Assembly (NCBI RefSeq): GCF_002733955.1
Contig: NZ_NVXQ01000005.1
Location: 205,931-269,930, forward strand
From: Hoeflea sp.
Lineage (GTDB): Bacteria; Pseudomonadota; Alphaproteobacteria; Rhizobiales; Rhizobiaceae
Reading direction: 5' to 3'
Length of the DNA stretch: 64,000 nucleotides
The position numbers and the translations under genes were made by a program. Positions 21,273 through 30,259 of the stretch are shown here, piece by piece. Position 1 is the stretch's first letter. Every line of letters begins with the position of its first letter. The notes below the pieces were generated by a model. The model did no database searches. It was not told the origin of the DNA and saw only the letters and a program-made list of their open reading frames with translations.

Positions 21273-21404
21273 GAATAGGATCCTGAGTCACAGTCTTTGT
21301 CGGGGCCCGGCGCACCAGGCCGCGGCTGCTATAGCCTGTTTCGCCACGAAACGACAGCCGCAGCCGGCAACCGATCTTCAACTCTTCAACTGCAGATGCC
21401 CCGG

Positions 21405-22862
21405 TCAGGTGGCGATGCGCTCGATGAACCAGTTGGTGAGCCGGGTCCAGACTTCGTCCTTTTCCGCCGCGTCTTCAACCCCGTGCTCAAGATTGGGGTT
21501 GTCGTTGACCTCGATGACGAAGACGCCATCATCGGTTTCCTTGAGGTCGACACCATAGAGGCCGTCGCCGACCGAGCAGGCCGCGCGCAAGCCGGTGTCG
21601 AGCACCAGCGGCGGCACCTGCGCCAGCGAGAACGATTTGAAACCGCCTTCCAGCGGCTTGCCGCCGGTGTCGTGCTGGACGATCTGCCAGTGCTTCTTGG
21701 CCATCAGGTACTGAACGGCAAACAGCGGCTTGCCGCCAAGCACCCCGATGCGCCAGTCAAAGCTGGTGGGCATGAATTTCTGCGCGATCAGGACTTCCGA
21801 ATCATGCAGCCAGGCGCTGGCCAGCGCCTTGAGTTCCGCCATCGAGGCAACTTTCTTGACGCCGCGGGAGAAGGACGAATCAGGCACCTTCAGCACCATC
21901 GGGAAGCCGAGCTGATCGGCGGCGCGCTGGAAATCTTCTGGCCCGATCAGCATCACCGTGTCCGGCACGGGAATGCCGTTCGAGGCCATCAGCTCGTCGA
22001 GATAGACCTTGTTGGTGCAGCGGATCATCGACACCGGGTCGTCGATCACCGGCATGCCCTCCTGCTGGGCGCGGCGGGCGAAGCGGTAGGTGTGATTGGA
22101 GATCGAGGTGGTTTCGCGAATGAAGAGCGCATCGAAATTGGCCAGCCGCGGCAGGTCCTTGCGGGTGATCGGTTCGACGGAAACGCCCATGCGTGCGGCA
22201 ATCCGCGACCAGTGCTTGAGGCTGTCGATCGAGGATGGCGGCAGGGCTTCATTGGCATCGACCAGGGTGGCAAACGAATAGCGTGCCGGCGCGCGCGACT
22301 TGGCGTCCTTCCACTGGCGTGCGGTGTAGCGCGCCATGGCCTGGAACAGCGCCTCGCGACCGGCTTCATCGAGCTTGCCGAAGGGCAGCAAGGCGACCTT
22401 GGAAATCGAGACCCAGTCGCCCTGCTTGAGCGTCAGTTCGAGAACCGGCGCGCGGAACCAGTCAAACAGCAACCGGCCGAAGCGCTCGAGCCGCGGGTCC
22501 GCAGAGGTTCCGAAAAACACCCGCAGCCGTGAGGGCAAGGGCTCGCCCTCAGCCCCGCGCAGGCCCTTGTTGAGCGCATCTTCCAGCTCCGGAATGGCAT
22601 TCTCGTAGAGCTTGCGCGCCGACAGGTCGATGATGGTCTCGACAGAGGGGATGACCCGCTGCCCGCGGGCGGCAGCCAGCAGCGAGGCGTAGTAACCGCG
22701 GCTCTGATAGGTGTAGGAGCGCGACAGATTGATGATGTTGGGCCGGGCGCCGCGGAACATCTGCGGCCGGGCGAGGTAGTCGCGGGTGGCGAGCACCTTG
22801 TGCTTGGTCGCGGCATGATCGAAGCCCGCCAGCGCGGTCGACAGAATGATCCAGTCAGACAT
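21405..22862 (-). CDS. RimK-type ATP-grasp ligase with RLAN-like N-terminal domain
   Basis: A 485-residue ATP-grasp protein. The N-terminal region (about 1-190) resembles the RimK-like ATP-grasp N-terminal (RLAN) domain. The C-terminal half is ATP-grasp, with the nucleotide-binding LKVPDSSFSRGV at 324-335 and the metal-binding VFVIEVNDNPNLEHG at 447-461. Such ligases join a carboxylate to an amine, typically adding amino acids to a peptide, protein or metabolite. ATG 22862 (MSDWIILSTALAGFDHA) overlaps the stop of the upstream GNAT/C39 gene by 8 nt, which implies coupling. Comparative genomics predicts that RLAN/ATP-grasp proteins with GNAT and papain-like peptidase partners act in peptide modification; the substrate is unknown. 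Confidence 0.85.
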   Translation of the reverse strand: MSDWIILSTALAGFDHAATKHKVLATRDYLARPQMFRGARPNIINLSRSYTYQSRGYYASLLAAARGQRVIPSVETIIDLSARKLYENAIPELEDALNKGLRGAEGEPLPSRLRVFFGTSADPRLERFGRLLFDWFRAPVLELTLKQGDWVSISKVALLPFGKLDEAGREALFQAMARYTARQWKDAKSRAPARYSFATLVDANEALPPSSIDSLKHWSRIAARMGVSVEPITRKDLPRLANFDALFIRETTSISNHTYRFARRAQQEGMPVIDDPVSMIRCTNKVYLDELMASNGIPVPDTVMLIGPEDFQRAADQLGFPMVLKVPDSSFSRGVKKVASMAELKALASAWLHDSEVLIAQKFMPTSFDWRIGVLGGKPLFAVQYLMAKKHWQIVQHDTGGKPLEGGFKSFSLAQVPPLVLDTGLRAACSVGDGLYGVDLKETDDGVFVIEVNDNPNLEHGVEDAAEKDEVWTRLTNWFIERIAT

Positions 22863-24000
22863 GGAGCAAGTTTCCCTTGATAAGGACTGCGGCGCGCAGG
22901 CCCGAGCGGCCGAAACGGGCGATCCGGTCAAACACGGCATAGGGCACAGGAATATTGGCGGCGTCGGCCACGGTTTCTCCGACCTCGTCCTCGACCCAGG
23001 GATCATGGACGAAAATATGGCGGCCATCATCGCCATGGGCGAGCACCCAGTGCGGAACCTTCTTGCCCATCATCAGGTAGCCGCTGACCAGAATGATGGC
23101 GACGTGGCCCTCGGCCAGTCGGGCGCGGAGCCAGTCGAGGGTGAAGGCTTCGTAATGCACCGGCGTTCCGGCCTCAGAAACACGGTTGCGAAAATCGGTC
23201 TGGGCCAATTCCATCACCCGGCGCTTTTCCGTATCGCGCACGGTTTCGAGAAACAGCATCTCCTCGGTGGAGCACCAGACCTCGGGCTCGAGCCCATGCT
23301 CGCGCGCCACCATGGCAAGGCCGAACGGCTCGCAGCCACCGGGACCCGAGAGCATGAACACGGTCGTGGCTTCTCGCCAGAGCCGGATTTCCCACAGCGG
23401 ATCGAGGAAATTGGGCGAGCGGAACCGGGCCAGCGCCATCAGCAGGCAGGCCGAGCCACAGGTAAAATCCGCGGTCTGCTCGTAAAACGGCGTCACCACG
23501 TCCGGGGCTTCGGGGCCGCGCAGCAGCTTTTCGAACCGAAGGGCGGCCATGCCATCAGCATAATACTCTGCGACCCGGCCGATGTTGCGGTAGCCGGTGG
23601 TCTTGTAGAGATTGATCGCCGACGCATTGTCCTCGCGCACTTCAAGCCGCAGCAGGATGCGGTCATGATCCATCGCCGCCTTTTCGGCAGCTGCCAGCAA
23701 AGCCCTGCCGTAGCCCTTGCCGGCCTCGCCCCTGGCCACGGCCAGCGAGTAAAGCCGGGCCAGCGCGGCGCCGGCGCGAAACAGGATCATGGCATAGCCG
23801 CGGATCTCGCCGCCGGCCTCGATGACAAGCGTTTCGGCGGTTGGACGGTCAATCAGCGTGCGGAAGGAGCGGCGGGAAATCCGGTCGCCCGGAAACACGG
23901 CCGTCTCGATCGCATCCAGCGCATCAATGTCGGAAATGGTGGCAGGGCGTATCCGCGGGGCGGACATGGTAGGTCCCGAAAAACGAGTGATCACAGCCAT
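22855..24000 (-). CDS. GNAT acetyltransferase fused to a C39-like peptidase domain
   Basis: A 381-residue fusion. Residues about 15-160 are a GNAT domain with the acetyl-CoA loop GEAGKGYGRAL at 91-101. Residues about 175-381 resemble the C39-like papain-fold family (DUF3335), with a candidate Cys in FTCGSACLLMAL at 181, His in VPHWVLAHG at 317 and Asp in VHDPW at 333. GNAT could acetylate or aminoacylate an amine while the protease trims or hydrolyses an amide. It overlaps the downstream ATP-grasp gene by 8 nt. The start may be ATG 24000 or ATG 23967 (MSAPRIRPATI); neither has a decisive ribosome-binding site. No signal peptide is seen. Confidence 0.85.
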   Translation of the reverse strand: MAVITRFSGPTMSAPRIRPATISDIDALDAIETAVFPGDRISRRSFRTLIDRPTAETLVIEAGGEIRGYAMILFRAGAALARLYSLAVARGEAGKGYGRALLAAAEKAAMDHDRILLRLEVREDNASAINLYKTTGYRNIGRVAEYYADGMAALRFEKLLRGPEAPDVVTPFYEQTADFTCGSACLLMALARFRSPNFLDPLWEIRLWREATTVFMLSGPGGCEPFGLAMVAREHGLEPEVWCSTEEMLFLETVRDTEKRRVMELAQTDFRNRVSEAGTPVHYEAFTLDWLRARLAEGHVAIILVSGYLMMGKKVPHWVLAHGDDGRHIFVHDPWVEDEVGETVADAANIPVPYAVFDRIARFGRSGLRAAVLIKGNLLHV

Positions 24001-24220
24001 TGGCGGCCTGCCCCTGAGGCGCTCGAATCATGGCTGATTTGTGTCGAAAAGTCACCGGGAATCAGCATTGTTCAGAGAGCCATCTTCACGCCTGCAAAAG
24101 CCGCCCGGAGTTGACCTCGATGCGCACAGTCCCCACATGCAGGTCTGCCGCCGGACGGGCCTTGTGCGCGCGCCATCGCCGCCCCTGCCGTCCGGCTGAT
24201 ATCGAAGAGGAACGCCATCC

Positions 24221-24961
24221 ATGATCATCGAAGCCGCAAGACTGAGTGGCCAAAACCTGTTCTCACCGGCGTCACGTTCGGTTCTGTTCAAGTCGCTCGG
24301 GCTGACGGTGCTGTTGCTGGCGGGCCTCTGGTTCGGTCTGGGAGAAGCGTTCTCCGCCTTCGCCATGCCCTGGCTTGAAAACCTGCTGCCGGGCCTGCCG
24401 GACTGGGCCGGATGGGCAGGTACGGTGGCGGCGATCATCGCCGGCATCGGCCTGGCGCTGGTGCTGGCACTGTTCGTGGCGCCTGTGACGGCTGCGATGG
24501 CGGGTCTGTTTCTTGATGACATCGCCGAGGTGATCGAAACCCGAGATTACCCCGACGAGACGCCCGGCCGGGCGATGCCGTTGATGCAGTCGATCCGGCA
24601 ATCGCTCGGCTTTTTGCTGGTGGTGGGGCTCGGCAACCTGTTCGCGCTGATCCTGCTGCTGGTGCCGGGTATCAACATCGCGGCGTTCTTTCTGGTCAAC
24701 GGCTACCTGCTGGGGCGCGAATATTTCGAGTTCGCCGCCATGCGTTTCATGAGCCCGGCGGATGCCAAGCGGCTGAGATCGCGCCACTCGACGACGGTCT
24801 TCTTCGCCGGCCTGATCATCGCCGCCTTCCTGTCGGTGCCGCTGCTCAACCTGCTGACGCCGATGTTCGCTGCCGGCATGATGGTGCATCTGCACAAGAT
24901 GATTTCGATGAAGGCTGTTGTGCGTTCTCACTCACAAGGCGCAAGCGTGGGGAATGGTTAG
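24221..24961 (+). CDS. EI24/CysZ-like membrane protein
   Basis: A 246-residue integral membrane protein with about four to six hydrophobic segments (about 25-50, 62-95, 125-160 and 195-225). It fits the EI24/CysZ family (PF07264), whose best-known member, CysZ, is a sulfate permease in enterobacteria; alphaproteobacterial members are not proven sulfate transporters. It stands alone on the plus strand with an AGAGGAA-type ribosome-binding site before ATG 24221. A strong bidirectional hairpin lies about 70 bp after its stop. Confidence 0.78.
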   Translation: MIIEAARLSGQNLFSPASRSVLFKSLGLTVLLLAGLWFGLGEAFSAFAMPWLENLLPGLPDWAGWAGTVAAIIAGIGLALVLALFVAPVTAAMAGLFLDDIAEVIETRDYPDETPGRAMPLMQSIRQSLGFLLVVGLGNLFALILLLVPGINIAAFFLVNGYLLGREYFEFAAMRFMSPADAKRLRSRHSTTVFFAGLIIAAFLSVPLLNLLTPMFAAGMMVHLHKMISMKAVVRSHSQGASVGNG

Positions 24962-25025
24962 ATTCGCGCAGCAGTTTCTCCGGCTGGTGACAGGGGCGAA
25001 GCTGATCCGAGATCGAAGGGCTAAT

Positions 25026-25060
25026 AAAAAGGGCGCGGTTTCATCCCCGCGCCCTTCTTA
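25026..25060 (+). terminator. Bidirectional rho-independent terminator
   Basis: GGGCGCGG (25031-25038) and CCGCGCCC (25047-25054) form an 8-bp stem with an 8-nt loop. TTCTTATT follows on the plus strand, and AAAAA precedes it, giving a T run on the minus strand. It can end both the EI24-like gene and the convergent TRAP operon. Confidence 0.85.
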
Positions 25061-25084
25061 TTGCGTTGAGTGCCGGAACCGCGC

Positions 25085-27166
25085 CTAACCAGGCGCGGCT
25101 TGGCGATTGAGCAGCAACTGCCTTGCTGCAATCGGCACGACAAGCAGCAGGCCTATCGCCGTTGCGATCATATCGGGCGCCACCAGCAGGATGGCTGCCA
25201 GCACCAGCGCGGTGCGTTCCCACCAGCGAAGCGGTGCGAACAGCCAGTTGGACACAGCCGCGGCCAGCGCCCAGATGCCGAGCACCGTGCCACCGAATGC
25301 AAGGAAGAACGCGGTCCAGGTGAAGTTGTCGGTGACCAGCAGCAGGGCCGGCTGGAAGGCAAAGACGAAGGGCACCAGCGCCTTGCCCATGGAAAGCCGA
25401 AATGCCGTGTTGCCCGCCTTGAAGGCATTGGCATTGGCAATGCCGGCGCCGGCATAGGCCGCCATGGCAACCGGCGGCGTCACATCGGCCAGCACTCCGT
25501 AATAGAAGACGAAGAAGTGCGCGACCAGCGGCTCGACCCCCAGCAGACCGAGGATTGGCGCGGCGACAGCGACCATGATGATGTAGTTCGCGGTCGTCGG
25601 GATGCCGCAGCCCATCAGGATGCAGACGATGGCCGTCAGAATCAGGGTGAAAAGCAGCGTCAGCGTCGGAATGGCCATCAGCTCGAAGGGCAGGAAGGCC
25701 AGCAGGCTGTGGATCGATCCGGCCCAGTCCTGGGCAATGCCGGTGACCATGTAGGCGATCTTGAAGCCGACGCCGGTCAGCGTCACCACCCCGATGACGA
25801 CGCCCACCAGGGCTGCGGCCGCGGTGACGGAGAGCGACTGCTTGGCGCCGAGGATGAAGCCTTCCCAGACGCCGTGGAAAGTGCCGCGCAGGCCATCAAT
25901 GATGCCGCCGGCCCGAACCTGCTGGATGACCATAACGCCAATACAGGCCGTGATCGACCAGAAGGCGGCGGAAAACGGCGTGCGCCCGGACAACAGGATG
26001 GCCACCAGGACGATGAGCGGGACGACCGATAGCCAGCCTTCCTTCAGCACCTTGAAGGCATTGGGCAGTTCGGCTGCAGACAGGCCGCGAAGGCCAAGCC
26101 GCCGGGCTTCCAGATGCACCTGCACCAGAACACCGAAGAAATGCATGAAGGCGGGAACCAGGGCAGCGGTCAGAATGGTGGTCAGCGGCAGGCCCAGATA
26201 CTCGATCATCAGAAACGCGACCGCCCCCATGACCGGGGGCGTGATCTGCCCGCCGGTCGAGGCCGCGGCTTCAACGGCTGCGGCAAAGTGGCGGGGATAG
26301 CCGATGCGGATCATGGCGGGAATCGTCAGCGCGCCCGTGGTCACGGTGTTGGCGATCGAGGATCCCGAAATCGAGCCCAGCAGGGCTGAGGAGAGAACCG
26401 AGACCTTGGCCGGACCGCCGGCATAGCGGCCGGCCATGGCGGATGCCACGTCGATGAACAGCTGGCCCAGCCCGATGCGGGTTGCCATGACGCCGAACAG
26501 CACGAAGTGGAAAACATAGGTGGCAATGACGCCGAGCGCGGTGCCGTAGATGCCCTGGGACGTCAGGTAAAGGTGGTTGACGATGTTGGCCCAGCTGGCG
26601 CCGGGATGCACGAAGATGCCGGGCATCACCTTGCCGAAATAGGCATAGGCAATGAACAGAAGCGCGATCACAGGCAGCGGCCAGCCCATGGAGCGGCGCA
26701 CGGCTTCCAGCAACACGACGATCAGCACCGTTCCCATGATCACGTCGATGGGCAGCGGATTGCCGACACGGAAGGCAAGGTCGCTGTAGATCCACGGGAC
26801 ATAGAGAGCCGCGACCAGGCCGGCGATGCCGAGCACCCAGTCAATCAGCGGCAGACCAAAAGGCCTCAGCGCCCCCGGCTGATATTCCTTCTTGCCGAAG
26901 GCCGAAAAGCTCAGGAAGACGACCAGCAGCGTGACGCCGAGATGCATGCCGCGATGCACCGTTGCCTGGGGGATGCCGAAGCCCGCAGTGTAGTAATGGT
27001 AGCATGACAGCAGGAACAGCACCGCTGCGGTGATGAGGGTCAGGGGCCAGACAAGGACGCGGAAGCGAAGCTCCGGATCGTAGGTTTCCTCGATCGCCTG
27101 CAGTTCATCCGCTGTCAGATGACGCACATCTTCGGTTGTTTCCGGCTTTTGTTTGTCCACGCTCAT
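25085..27166 (-). CDS. TRAP transporter fused permease (DctQM-type), TAXI class
   Basis: The membrane part of a tripartite ATP-independent periplasmic transporter. This 693-residue protein has small (DctQ-like) and large (DctM-like) subunits fused, with many hydrophobic segments and the conserved stretches GSISGSSIANTVTTGAL and MGCGIPTTANYIIM. Such fused permeases pair with TAXI-type binding proteins; the substrate is a carboxylate in known cases but cannot be told here. ATG 27166 (MSVDKQKPETTEDV) follows a GGTGGGG-type site and is preferred to the GTG at 27175. The binding-protein gene is directly upstream. Confidence 0.93.
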   Translation of the reverse strand: MSVDKQKPETTEDVRHLTADELQAIEETYDPELRFRVLVWPLTLITAAVLFLLSCYHYYTAGFGIPQATVHRGMHLGVTLLVVFLSFSAFGKKEYQPGALRPFGLPLIDWVLGIAGLVAALYVPWIYSDLAFRVGNPLPIDVIMGTVLIVVLLEAVRRSMGWPLPVIALLFIAYAYFGKVMPGIFVHPGASWANIVNHLYLTSQGIYGTALGVIATYVFHFVLFGVMATRIGLGQLFIDVASAMAGRYAGGPAKVSVLSSALLGSISGSSIANTVTTGALTIPAMIRIGYPRHFAAAVEAAASTGGQITPPVMGAVAFLMIEYLGLPLTTILTAALVPAFMHFFGVLVQVHLEARRLGLRGLSAAELPNAFKVLKEGWLSVVPLIVLVAILLSGRTPFSAAFWSITACIGVMVIQQVRAGGIIDGLRGTFHGVWEGFILGAKQSLSVTAAAALVGVVIGVVTLTGVGFKIAYMVTGIAQDWAGSIHSLLAFLPFELMAIPTLTLLFTLILTAIVCILMGCGIPTTANYIIMVAVAAPILGLLGVEPLVAHFFVFYYGVLADVTPPVAMAAYAGAGIANANAFKAGNTAFRLSMGKALVPFVFAFQPALLLVTDNFTWTAFFLAFGGTVLGIWALAAAVSNWLFAPLRWWERTALVLAAILLVAPDMIATAIGLLLVVPIAARQLLLNRQAAPG

Positions 27167-27199
27167 GGTCCCCACCAGGATTTGAAAGCTTGAGATACC

Positions 27200-27228
27200 G
27201 AGGGCCGCGCATCAGCTGCGCGGCCCTC
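27200..27228. repeat. 11-bp perfect hairpin between the TAXI and TRAP permease genes
   Basis: GAGGGCCGCGC (27200-27210) pairs perfectly with GCGCGGCCCTC (27218-27228) across a 7-nt loop. No T tract follows on the minus strand. In transporter operons such hairpins often protect the upstream binding-protein mRNA from 3' exonucleases, giving much more binding protein than permease; that role here is inferred. Confidence 0.75.
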
Positions 27229-27267
27229 AAGAGATCGCATATTATCGTAAAGGCAACCAGTCCCGGC

Positions 27268-28269
27268 TTACTTCAGAAGCCCGGCTTCCTTGTAGAACTT
27301 TTCAGCGCCCGGATGCAGCGGAATGCCGACGCCGTCAAGCGCGGTTTCCGCTGTGATGGCCTTGCCCTTGGCATGACCGGCATCGAGCTGCTTGCGGGTG
27401 TTGTCGTTCCACAGAGCCTTGGTGATGCCGTAGATCAAGTCTTCGGGCTGATCGGCGCTGGTGACCCATTGTGCGCCGACGGCCAGGGTCTTCACGTCGT
27501 CCGCGTTGCCTTCATAGGTGCCGCCCGGCACGGTGTCGGAGGCGAAGAAGGTGTATTTTTCGCAGATCGACGGTGCTTCGTCACACGAGATCGGAACCAG
27601 CTTGACGTCGTGCTGGCTGGCAAGCTCGGCAATGGCGCCGGCCGGATAGCCGCCGACGAAGAAGAACGCGTCCATGGCATCATCACGCATGCGGTCTGCA
27701 GCCTGGTCGGGCTTGAGGTATTCCGGCGTGATGTCGGATTCGGACAGGCCGTAGCCTTCCAGGATCACGCGGGCATCGACCAGGGTGCCGGAGCCCGGCT
27801 CGTCAAGCGAAACGCGCTTGCCCTTGAGGTCGGCAACGCTGTTGATGCCGGAACCGGCGCTTGCCACGAGGTGGATGCTCTCGGGATAGAGGTTGGCGAT
27901 GGCGCGCAGCTTTTCAACTGCAGGCTTGCCGTCCCAGATGCCGGTGCCGGTATAGGCCCAGGTCGCAACATCGGACTGGGCGAAACCCGATTCCAGCGTG
28001 CCGCCGGCGATGGCGTTGATGTTTGCGACCGAACCGTTGGCCGACAGCGCCGAGGCAACGAGACCGGGGACGCCGCAGGAGCCGCCCTCTTCGCAGGGGC
28101 GCGAACCGGGAGGGTTGGAGATCGCATTGGCGAGCAATCCGCCGATCGGGTAGTAGGTTCCGGCGGTGCCGCCGGTGCCGATGCGGAAGAAGGACATGTC
28201 CTGAGCCACGGCGCTGGTTGCCAGGCCGAGCGCCAGCACGGTGCCAGCGATAAATTTGTAATGTCTCAT
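27268..28269 (-). CDS. TAXI-family TRAP transporter substrate-binding protein
   Basis: A 333-residue periplasmic binding protein with a signal peptide (MRHYKFIAGTVLALGLATSAVA, cleavage near residue 22). The family start FFRIGTGGTAGTYYPIGG is diagnostic of TAXI proteins, which bind ligands such as glutamate or other carboxylates in studied cases. The segment NPPGSRPCEEGGSCGVPG holds two cysteines that may form a disulfide in the periplasm. It is the first gene of the transporter operon. Confidence 0.95.
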   Translation of the reverse strand: MRHYKFIAGTVLALGLATSAVAQDMSFFRIGTGGTAGTYYPIGGLLANAISNPPGSRPCEEGGSCGVPGLVASALSANGSVANINAIAGGTLESGFAQSDVATWAYTGTGIWDGKPAVEKLRAIANLYPESIHLVASAGSGINSVADLKGKRVSLDEPGSGTLVDARVILEGYGLSESDITPEYLKPDQAADRMRDDAMDAFFFVGGYPAGAIAELASQHDVKLVPISCDEAPSICEKYTFFASDTVPGGTYEGNADDVKTLAVGAQWVTSADQPEDLIYGITKALWNDNTRKQLDAGHAKGKAITAETALDGVGIPLHPGAEKFYKEAGLLK

Positions 28270-28648
28270 GGTAACTCCCTATTGGCTTTTGTAATTTCTT
28301 GACAGCTTATGTGCGTTCACACAGGCGTGCAAGAGACCTGTGCTGAACGGTAATCGTGTGCAGGTCAAGTTCGAAATTTCATGCTTTTTCGCGACAGGGA
28401 CCACAGCCAGCAAGTTCGAATCCAAAACCGGAAACGCGTGCCTGGCCGCTGGCGGATTTGCTGTTTCATGGTTTGATTGATGCATCAGAACAGACTGGTC
28501 ATAGAGAGGCTTTTTGCGTGATCGCCTCGATCGCCGCAGGATGCGTCATCGCAAGTCTACCCGCCGCGGTGTGTCGATACAATGAATCCGTAATTGACAG
28601 CTACCCCCGGGCCAAGACGCGATCATCCGCCTTGTTGCCCACACAAGA
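28270..28648. other. Intergenic stretch upstream of the TAXI/TRAP operon
   Basis: This 379 bp stretch lies between the TAXI gene and the end of the methyltransferase gene, both on the minus strand. It must hold the promoter of the transporter operon, but I see no unambiguous -35/-10 pair or dyad operator. An open frame on the plus strand from 28356 crosses it and enters the methyltransferase antisense; it has no recognisable protein features. Confidence 0.5.
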
Positions 28649-29389
28649 TCAGTCGGCCAGCCCCCCCACGGGAATGATCTCGGGGGATGCTGCGGTCATC
28701 GGGCCGCCGGTCCAGTCGCCCATCCAGCGGTGCGGTTTCAGGCCGGCGGATGCGATGACTTCGGCGATCTGCGGCTGGCCGGCGAACAGGATGCGCGAGG
28801 TGGCCTGCCATGTCTGGCCGGTTTTCTGGTCACAGTAGACGGTGTCATAGGCGGCGATTGCAGTGTCTTGATCGAAGCGGACGTCATTCCAGGTCTCGAA
28901 TTCGCCAAGACCGGGAACATCAAGCATCCGGCGCGACTGGTCGGGCGTCCATTGCCGCCATTCTTCCACGGCGGGGTTGCGGCTGTCGAAAATGAACGTG
29001 CCCCCCGGCGCCAGATGGGCGGCAATGGTGGAGCAGAGCGCCAGCTGGTCGTCCCTGGTGAGAAGACACTGGAAGGCATGGCCGGTCATGACGATAAGAT
29101 CGAATGTCTCATCCAGCCGGACGTTTCTGGCATCGGCCTCGACCCAGCGCACACGCTCCGCGCCTTGCCGCCGGCGGGCGTGATCAAGCATCGCCGCCGC
29201 CGGTTCGACACCGGTCACACGGCGGCCATCGGCGAGCCTCGTCGCCAGTTCGCCGGTGCCGCAGCCGAGATCCAGAACGGACCCGGCGTCCCTGGCCATT
29301 GCAAGGCAATAGTCCTTGTCCGTGTCCCAAGGGTTCTCGGCATCGTAGAAGCGGGTGAAATCCGGATTGTTGAACAAGGGTTCGGCCAT
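28649..29389 (-). CDS. Class I SAM-dependent methyltransferase
   Basis: A 246-residue small-molecule-type methyltransferase with motif I VLDLGCGTGELATRLA at about 38-53 and the post-I acidic VTGVEPAAAML. The C-terminal half has no recognised specificity domain. ATG 29389 (MAEPLFNNPDFTRFYD) is chosen over the longer frame, which overlaps nth. It follows nth by 8 bp and is likely cotranscribed with it, but nothing links it to DNA repair. Substrate unknown. Confidence 0.88.
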   Translation of the reverse strand: MAEPLFNNPDFTRFYDAENPWDTDKDYCLAMARDAGSVLDLGCGTGELATRLADGRRVTGVEPAAAMLDHARRRQGAERVRWVEADARNVRLDETFDLIVMTGHAFQCLLTRDDQLALCSTIAAHLAPGGTFIFDSRNPAVEEWRQWTPDQSRRMLDVPGLGEFETWNDVRFDQDTAIAAYDTVYCDQKTGQTWQATSRILFAGQPQIAEVIASAGLKPHRWMGDWTGGPMTAASPEIIPVGGLAD

Positions 29390-29397
29390 GGTTTCCC

Positions 29398-30198
29398 TCA
29401 CACGATCTGTGCCGGAAGCTCGACCAGCGGGGCGGGCACATCGGTGGTCTTTTCCGGCGACTTGCAGATGTCGGCAATGACGCAGCGTTCGCATTCGGGC
29501 TTGCGCGCCTTGCAGCAATAGCGGCCGTGCAGGATCAGCCAGTGGTGAGCGTGGAAGAGATAGTCTTCCGGGATGATCTTCAGGAAAGCCTGCTCGACCT
29601 CGTCGGGCGTCTTGCCCGGGGCGATCTTCAGGCGGTTGCCGATGCGGAAGACGTGGGTGTCGACGGCGAGTGTCGGCACGCCGAAGGCCATCGACATCAC
29701 CACGTTGGCGGTCTTGCGGCCGACGCCGGGCAGCGTGACCAGTTCCGCCTCGGTGCGAGGGACCTCGCCGCCGAATTCATCGACCAGTTTTTGCGAGAGC
29801 GCGATCACGTTCTTGGCCTTGTTGCGATAAAGCCCGATGGTCTTGATGTAGTCGCGGACCTTGTCCTCGCCGAGCGCCAGCATCTTTTCCGGCGTGTCGG
29901 CCACGGCAAACAGCGCGCGGGTCGCCTTGTTGACGCCGGCGTCGGTGGCCTGCGCCGACAGCGCCACCGCAACCACCAGCGTGAACGGGTTGACGTGCTC
30001 AAGCTCACCCTTGGGTTCGGGCCGCTGGACCGAAAAGCGGCGGAAGATCTCGCGGATTTCCTCCGGGGTGTAGGGGATCTTGCGGCGGCGGGTGGCCGGT
30101 TTTTTCCGGGCCGCGGGCTTGGTCCGCGCCGGCTTCTTGGCTGCTGCACTTGACGCAAGCGACATTTTGGCAGGTTTCGGGCTCTTGGGCTTTTCCAT
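29398..30198 (-). CDS. nth: Endonuclease III (DNA glycosylase/AP lyase)
   Basis: Nth removes oxidised pyrimidines in base excision repair. The 266-residue protein has the helix-hairpin-helix LPGVGRKTAN at 156-165 with the catalytic Lys162, the catalytic Asp180 in LAVDTHVFR, and a 4Fe-4S cluster (Cys229, 236, 239, 245). A Lys/Ala/Pro-rich extension (about 1-40) precedes the core and is common in Rhizobiales. ATG 30198 has GGGGAGG directly upstream, so it is preferred to 30234. Confidence 0.96.
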   Translation of the reverse strand: MEKPKSPKPAKMSLASSAAAKKPARTKPAARKKPATRRRKIPYTPEEIREIFRRFSVQRPEPKGELEHVNPFTLVVAVALSAQATDAGVNKATRALFAVADTPEKMLALGEDKVRDYIKTIGLYRNKAKNVIALSQKLVDEFGGEVPRTEAELVTLPGVGRKTANVVMSMAFGVPTLAVDTHVFRIGNRLKIAPGKTPDEVEQAFLKIIPEDYLFHAHHWLILHGRYCCKARKPECERCVIADICKSPEKTTDVPAPLVELPAQIV

Positions 30199-30259
30199 TC
30201 CTCCCCTATAATCGTGCAGGCGGGGATATGGCAAACACCTGCTGGAGGCGAGAGCAAGA

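Noticed and set aside
22846..24114. A 422-codon plus-strand frame opposite the GNAT/C39 gene
   Set aside because: It is antisense to a gene with clear GNAT and C39 motifs and has none of its own.
28356..28838. A 160-codon frame on the plus strand crossing the TAXI upstream region and the methyltransferase end
   Set aside because: It runs antisense into a clear methyltransferase gene and has biased low-complexity composition; no ribosome-binding site is evident.
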